From an uncultured Phascolarctobacterium sp. (GTDB taxonomy: Bacteria; Bacillota; Negativicutes; Acidaminococcales; Acidaminococcaceae), in assembly GCF_937920985.1 (NCBI RefSeq), contig NZ_CALDXR010000058.1:13669-77668 (forward strand): DNA of 64,000 nt, in the 5' to 3' direction. Both the position numbers and the translations under genes were made by a program. Below are positions 61,265-64,000 of this stretch, piece by piece. A model generated the notes under the pieces. That model was not told the DNA's origin and searched no databases. It saw only the letters and a program-made list of their open reading frames with translations. How positions within the stretch are numbered: position 1 is the first letter of the stretch; each line of letters starts with the position of its first letter.

Positions 61265-63322
61265 TTAATTACGTGTAGTAGGCTGGTTGCTGACAACAGG
61301 CTTGCCCATAATTTCGTTAACGCGCTCTTTCATGCTGCGTTTCCTTTTAGTAGGCTGGTTGCTTACTACTGGCTCCTGAGCAGTATTGCCATCAGTTGTG
61401 ACGGAAGCTGGAGCCTGTTTGTCCTTATCCTTGTCTTTATCCTTATCGTTATCTTTGTCCTTATCCTTATCATCCTGCTTGATTTCCGGTTCCGGCGGAA
61501 CTGCTACGCCCGGATTGCTGAAGCCGGTGCGTGGAGTGGAAGCTAAAGCATTGACCATGAAATCATGCCAGATAGAAAGCGGAGCACCGCTGCCGTACAT
61601 ACGGTTCATGGATTTGTTATTGTCATCACCAACCCATACAGCAGTACTGAGGTCAGGAGTGTAGCCAACAAACCAGGCATCGATGTAGGTATCGGTGGTA
61701 CCGGTTTTACCTGCTGCCGGACGGCCGATTCCCATACCGCCAGCAGTACCACTAATAAGAACATCCTGCAGCATATTAGTAGTCAGATAAGCGGATTCAG
61801 CGTCAATAACGCGTTTAGGATTAGGCTTAGCTTCGTACAGAACCTTGCCCTCGCGGTCAACAATCTTGAGCAGAGCAATAGGCTTGCAATACATACCATT
61901 GGTTGCCAGAACGCCATAGGCTGATGCCATTTCCAGCGGATTAACACCCTTGCTGAGACCGCCAAGTGCCATGGCAAGATTGGAATCACTATAGGCACCG
62001 GAATCTACCAGAGTGCTGATGCCCATCTTTTCAGCATTGGCGATAATTTTGCTTACGCCAACCTCCTGGGCTAGCTTAACAGTAGGCACGTTTATGGAAC
62101 GAATCAGCGCAGTACGCAGGCTGACCTTACCATGCCATGCTCTGTCGGAGTTCTGCGGTTTCCAGCCGGGAGAGAATTCTTCTTCCTTATCTTCAATGAC
62201 ACTGGCCGGAGAATAACCGTTCTGCATAGCAGTCAGGTAGACAAAAGGCTTGAAGGCAGAACCGGGCTGACGTACTGCAAGAGTAGCACGGTTGAATTTA
62301 TCCTGGCCGCGGCCGCCGATCATAGCTTTAACGTAACCGGTATGCGGGTCAACGGCAACCAGAGCCATTTGCGGCTGAGTCAGCTTCTTACCGTCTGTAT
62401 AATAGCCCGGCAGATGCTTCATAGCATTTTCTGCAGCCTTCTGCATATCTGGGTCTAAAGTGGTATAAATCTTAAGACCGCCCTTATAGAGAGCGTCTGC
62501 ACCAACCTCTTCGATAACCTTTTGGGTAATCATATCGAAGAAATAGGAGCGGGGATCGGAATTGGTTTTATGAGTGGTGCTGAAGACAAGCTTTTCAGCC
62601 TTGGCAGCATTACCGTCGGCAGCAGAGATAAAACCATATTTGACCATTTGGTCAATAACAAGCTCCTGACGATTTTTGCTTTCCTTAGGATTTTCAAAAG
62701 GATTAAAATAGTTAGGGCTTTTAGGAATTGCTGCCAAAGTAGCAGCTTCAGCGATATCCAGATTCTGAACATGCTTATTGAAGTAATACATGGAAGCACT
62801 TTCAATACCGTATGCACCCTGACCGAAATAAATCTGGTTCAGATACATAGTGAGGATTTCATCCTTAGTATATTTGTGCTCAAGCTCCTTGGCAATAAAA
62901 GCTTCCTTAATTTTACGGATGATGGAACGTTCTTGGGTAAGGAAAGCATTCTTTGCCAGCTGTTGGGTAATGGTACTGCCGCCCTGTACTTCGTGACCGC
63001 TTAATGTAGAAAGCAGAGCACGTGCTGTGCCGCGGTAGTCAATACCACCGTGTTCATAGAAGCGATTATCTTCAATAGCAATAAAGGCACGCTGCACATG
63101 CTTAGGAATCTTATCAATAGTAACAGGTACTCTGCGTTCTTCCGAAAGCGTAGTATAGATTGCGTTACCATTGATATCGTAGAACTGTGAAGCAGCGTCC
63201 GGAATCAGTGTTTCATCCATATTAGGAGGTGCAAAAAGACTGGAGAAGCCATAAAGCACTGATGCTCCCATAATAATGAGGCAAACAACACTGATGACAA
63301 TGAATTTTAGTACTTTAAACAT
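61265..63322 (-). CDS. pbpA: Class A penicillin-binding protein (PBP1A type)
   Basis: This bifunctional peptidoglycan synthase has an N-terminal membrane anchor, a GT51 glycosyltransferase (AIEDNRFYEHGGIDYRG, GGSTITQQLAKNAFL, KEAFIAKELEHKYTKDEIL) and a transpeptidase with catalytic Ser in RQPGSAFKPF and KTG in AGKTGTTDTYID. The 685 residues end in an unusual tail: an Asp/Lys repeat (KDKDKDNDKDKDKDKDK) and a duplicated PVVSNQPT motif around a basic helix. The tail would be periplasmic. GAGG precedes the ATG. The symbol is generic for class A PBPs. Confidence 0.93.
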   Translation of the reverse strand: MFKVLKFIVISVVCLIIMGASVLYGFSSLFAPPNMDETLIPDAASQFYDINGNAIYTTLSEERRVPVTIDKIPKHVQRAFIAIEDNRFYEHGGIDYRGTARALLSTLSGHEVQGGSTITQQLAKNAFLTQERSIIRKIKEAFIAKELEHKYTKDEILTMYLNQIYFGQGAYGIESASMYYFNKHVQNLDIAEAATLAAIPKSPNYFNPFENPKESKNRQELVIDQMVKYGFISAADGNAAKAEKLVFSTTHKTNSDPRSYFFDMITQKVIEEVGADALYKGGLKIYTTLDPDMQKAAENAMKHLPGYYTDGKKLTQPQMALVAVDPHTGYVKAMIGGRGQDKFNRATLAVRQPGSAFKPFVYLTAMQNGYSPASVIEDKEEEFSPGWKPQNSDRAWHGKVSLRTALIRSINVPTVKLAQEVGVSKIIANAEKMGISTLVDSGAYSDSNLAMALGGLSKGVNPLEMASAYGVLATNGMYCKPIALLKIVDREGKVLYEAKPNPKRVIDAESAYLTTNMLQDVLISGTAGGMGIGRPAAGKTGTTDTYIDAWFVGYTPDLSTAVWVGDDNNKSMNRMYGSGAPLSIWHDFMVNALASTPRTGFSNPGVAVPPEPEIKQDDKDKDKDNDKDKDKDKDKQAPASVTTDGNTAQEPVVSNQPTKRKRSMKERVNEIMGKPVVSNQPTTRN

Positions 63323-63389
63323 TTTCTACCTCTTCTTCATTATATTGACTGTGTAGCCATTTTATCTGGCTACATTTAGAAGTCATCTT

Positions 63390-63418
63390 ATTATAGCATT
63401 TTCAGACTGCTTTGTCAT
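63390..63418 (-). promoter_or_regulatory. Promoter of the PBP1A gene
   Basis: ATGACA-17 bp-TATAAT on the minus strand; the leader has a small hairpin TAGCCA / TGGCTA. Confidence 0.6.
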
Positions 63419-63741
63419 AGAATAATCTAAAAGTTGGCATATTAATTTTGAAGAAAGGTAACTATATGCAAGATTTATGATAATTTGAGAGGAAGCACGA
63501 AGCTTTGCGCAAGATAAAAGCGGTAATGTAACAAGCAAAATTTGAGAAAAAATTTCTGAAGCAGAGAAAAAAAATTACTGATTTTGAGCGTTTTTTTGAG
63601 AAAAAACAGCTAAAAATCCTACTTTTTTTGAGATTTCTTGAAGAAATTTTAATGCCGATAAAGGCGATAATCAAGCATGTTTCTTTTTCCACGAATCCTA
63701 GTGTTTCACTAAAAAATCTCAAAAAAGTGTCGAAAAAAGTG
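63419..63741. other. AT-rich spacer before the rRNA-type promoter
   Basis: No gene is visible. The stretch is rich in A- and T-runs (63540-63740), which may serve as an UP-like upstream element for the strong promoter at 63742. Confidence 0.5.
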
Positions 63742-63770
63742 TTGACATAACCTAGGGCACGTGGTATTAT
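63742..63770 (+). promoter_or_regulatory. Consensus promoter, probably of an rRNA operon
   Basis: TTGACA-17 bp-TATTAT is the best sigma-A promoter in the window. The transcript would run off the right edge through a leader without coding potential, as expected for an rRNA operon. Confidence 0.8.
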
Positions 63771-63776
63771 ATACAA

Positions 63777-64000
63777 GTAGACGCGATACGGCAACAAAAC
63801 AAAAGCCAAAATTGCTAGGCACTGGCAAAGAGAAATTGCTTAGATTCAAGGAAACTCGAGCTGAGCGAGCGAGATAATACTTATAGTATATCGAACGAGC
63901 GAGGCGATGGGTTGACGCAGAAGATGACAATTTATCGAAGCCAGAAACTGAACCTTGAAAACTGAACATTGAACCTAGAAAAAAGCGAATGTGCGGGTCG
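63777..64000 (+). other. Leader of a probable rRNA operon (truncated by the window)
   Basis: The 224-nt leader has GAGCGAGCGAG repeats, short hairpins and the stretch CCTTGAAAACTGAACATTG, which resembles spacers next to rRNA genes in Firmicutes. No 16S sequence is reached, so the assignment rests on context. Confidence 0.55.

Noticed and set aside
61386..61664. Plus-strand frame coding for a Leu-Ser repeat opposite the PBP1A tail
   Set aside because: It is the mirror of the Asp/Lys hexamer array and has no start context.

Overview
The window looks like a chromosome segment of a diderm Firmicute (Negativicutes), most plausibly Acidaminococcaceae such as Phascolarctobacterium; the genus is inference from gene content and style, not a database result. 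Firmicute hallmarks are T-box leaders on leuS and ileS, a glmS ribozyme, the cdaA-cdaR-glmM c-di-AMP set, a yggS-sepF-proC-ylmH-divIVA division cluster and floA/nfeD. The outer membrane is shown by a trimeric autotransporter (YadA-type) adhesin at the left edge.

Layout. 0-3 kb: 3' part of the adhesin, then a compact type I toxin-antitoxin locus with two tandem antitoxin-like RNA genes. 3-11 kb: exported protein, NfeD/FloA membrane-microdomain operon, polyphosphate:AMP phosphotransferase, a B12-type radical SAM protein, an exported SH3-like protein, rpsT and a MerR regulator. 11-18 kb: lepA, cdaA, cdaR, an FAD oxidoreductase and glmM. 18.1-20.8 kb: an accessory island between glmM and glmS, with two related small-peptide loci that share an 88-bp direct repeat and enclose an EcsC-family gene, a 46-residue membrane peptide and an HTH gene. 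20.9-25.4 kb: ribozyme-controlled glmS and two overlapping WYL regulators. 25.5-32.8 kb: a six-gene membrane-bound group 4 [NiFe]-hydrogenase-like operon (hyfBCEFG plus a ferredoxin-small subunit fusion). 33-39.5 kb: acetyltransferase, exonuclease III, uvrB and T-box leuS. 39.5-40.8 kb: repeat-rich spacer holding a DUF559 nuclease gene. 40.8-45 kb: comEA-comEC, an orphan XRE regulator and holA. 45-49 kb: a large atypical glutamine synthetase with a structured leader, a thioesterase and an acyl-CoA dehydrogenase. 49-58 kb: division cluster, a zinc-ribbon membrane protein and T-box ileS. 58-64 kb: CNNM/CorC-type protein, a carboxytransferase subunit without biotin domain and PBP1A. The right edge carries a consensus promoter and leader that probably belong to an rRNA operon.

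Most of the window is housekeeping. The parts that deserve attention are the family of tiny peptide/antisense-RNA loci (2.5-2.95, 18.2-18.5 and 20.35-20.7 kb), the hydrogenase-like complex whose large subunit keeps its four cysteines but has altered flanking motifs and no C-terminal maturation peptide, the DUF559 gene wrapped in palindromic repeats, and the leader of the glutamine synthetase gene.
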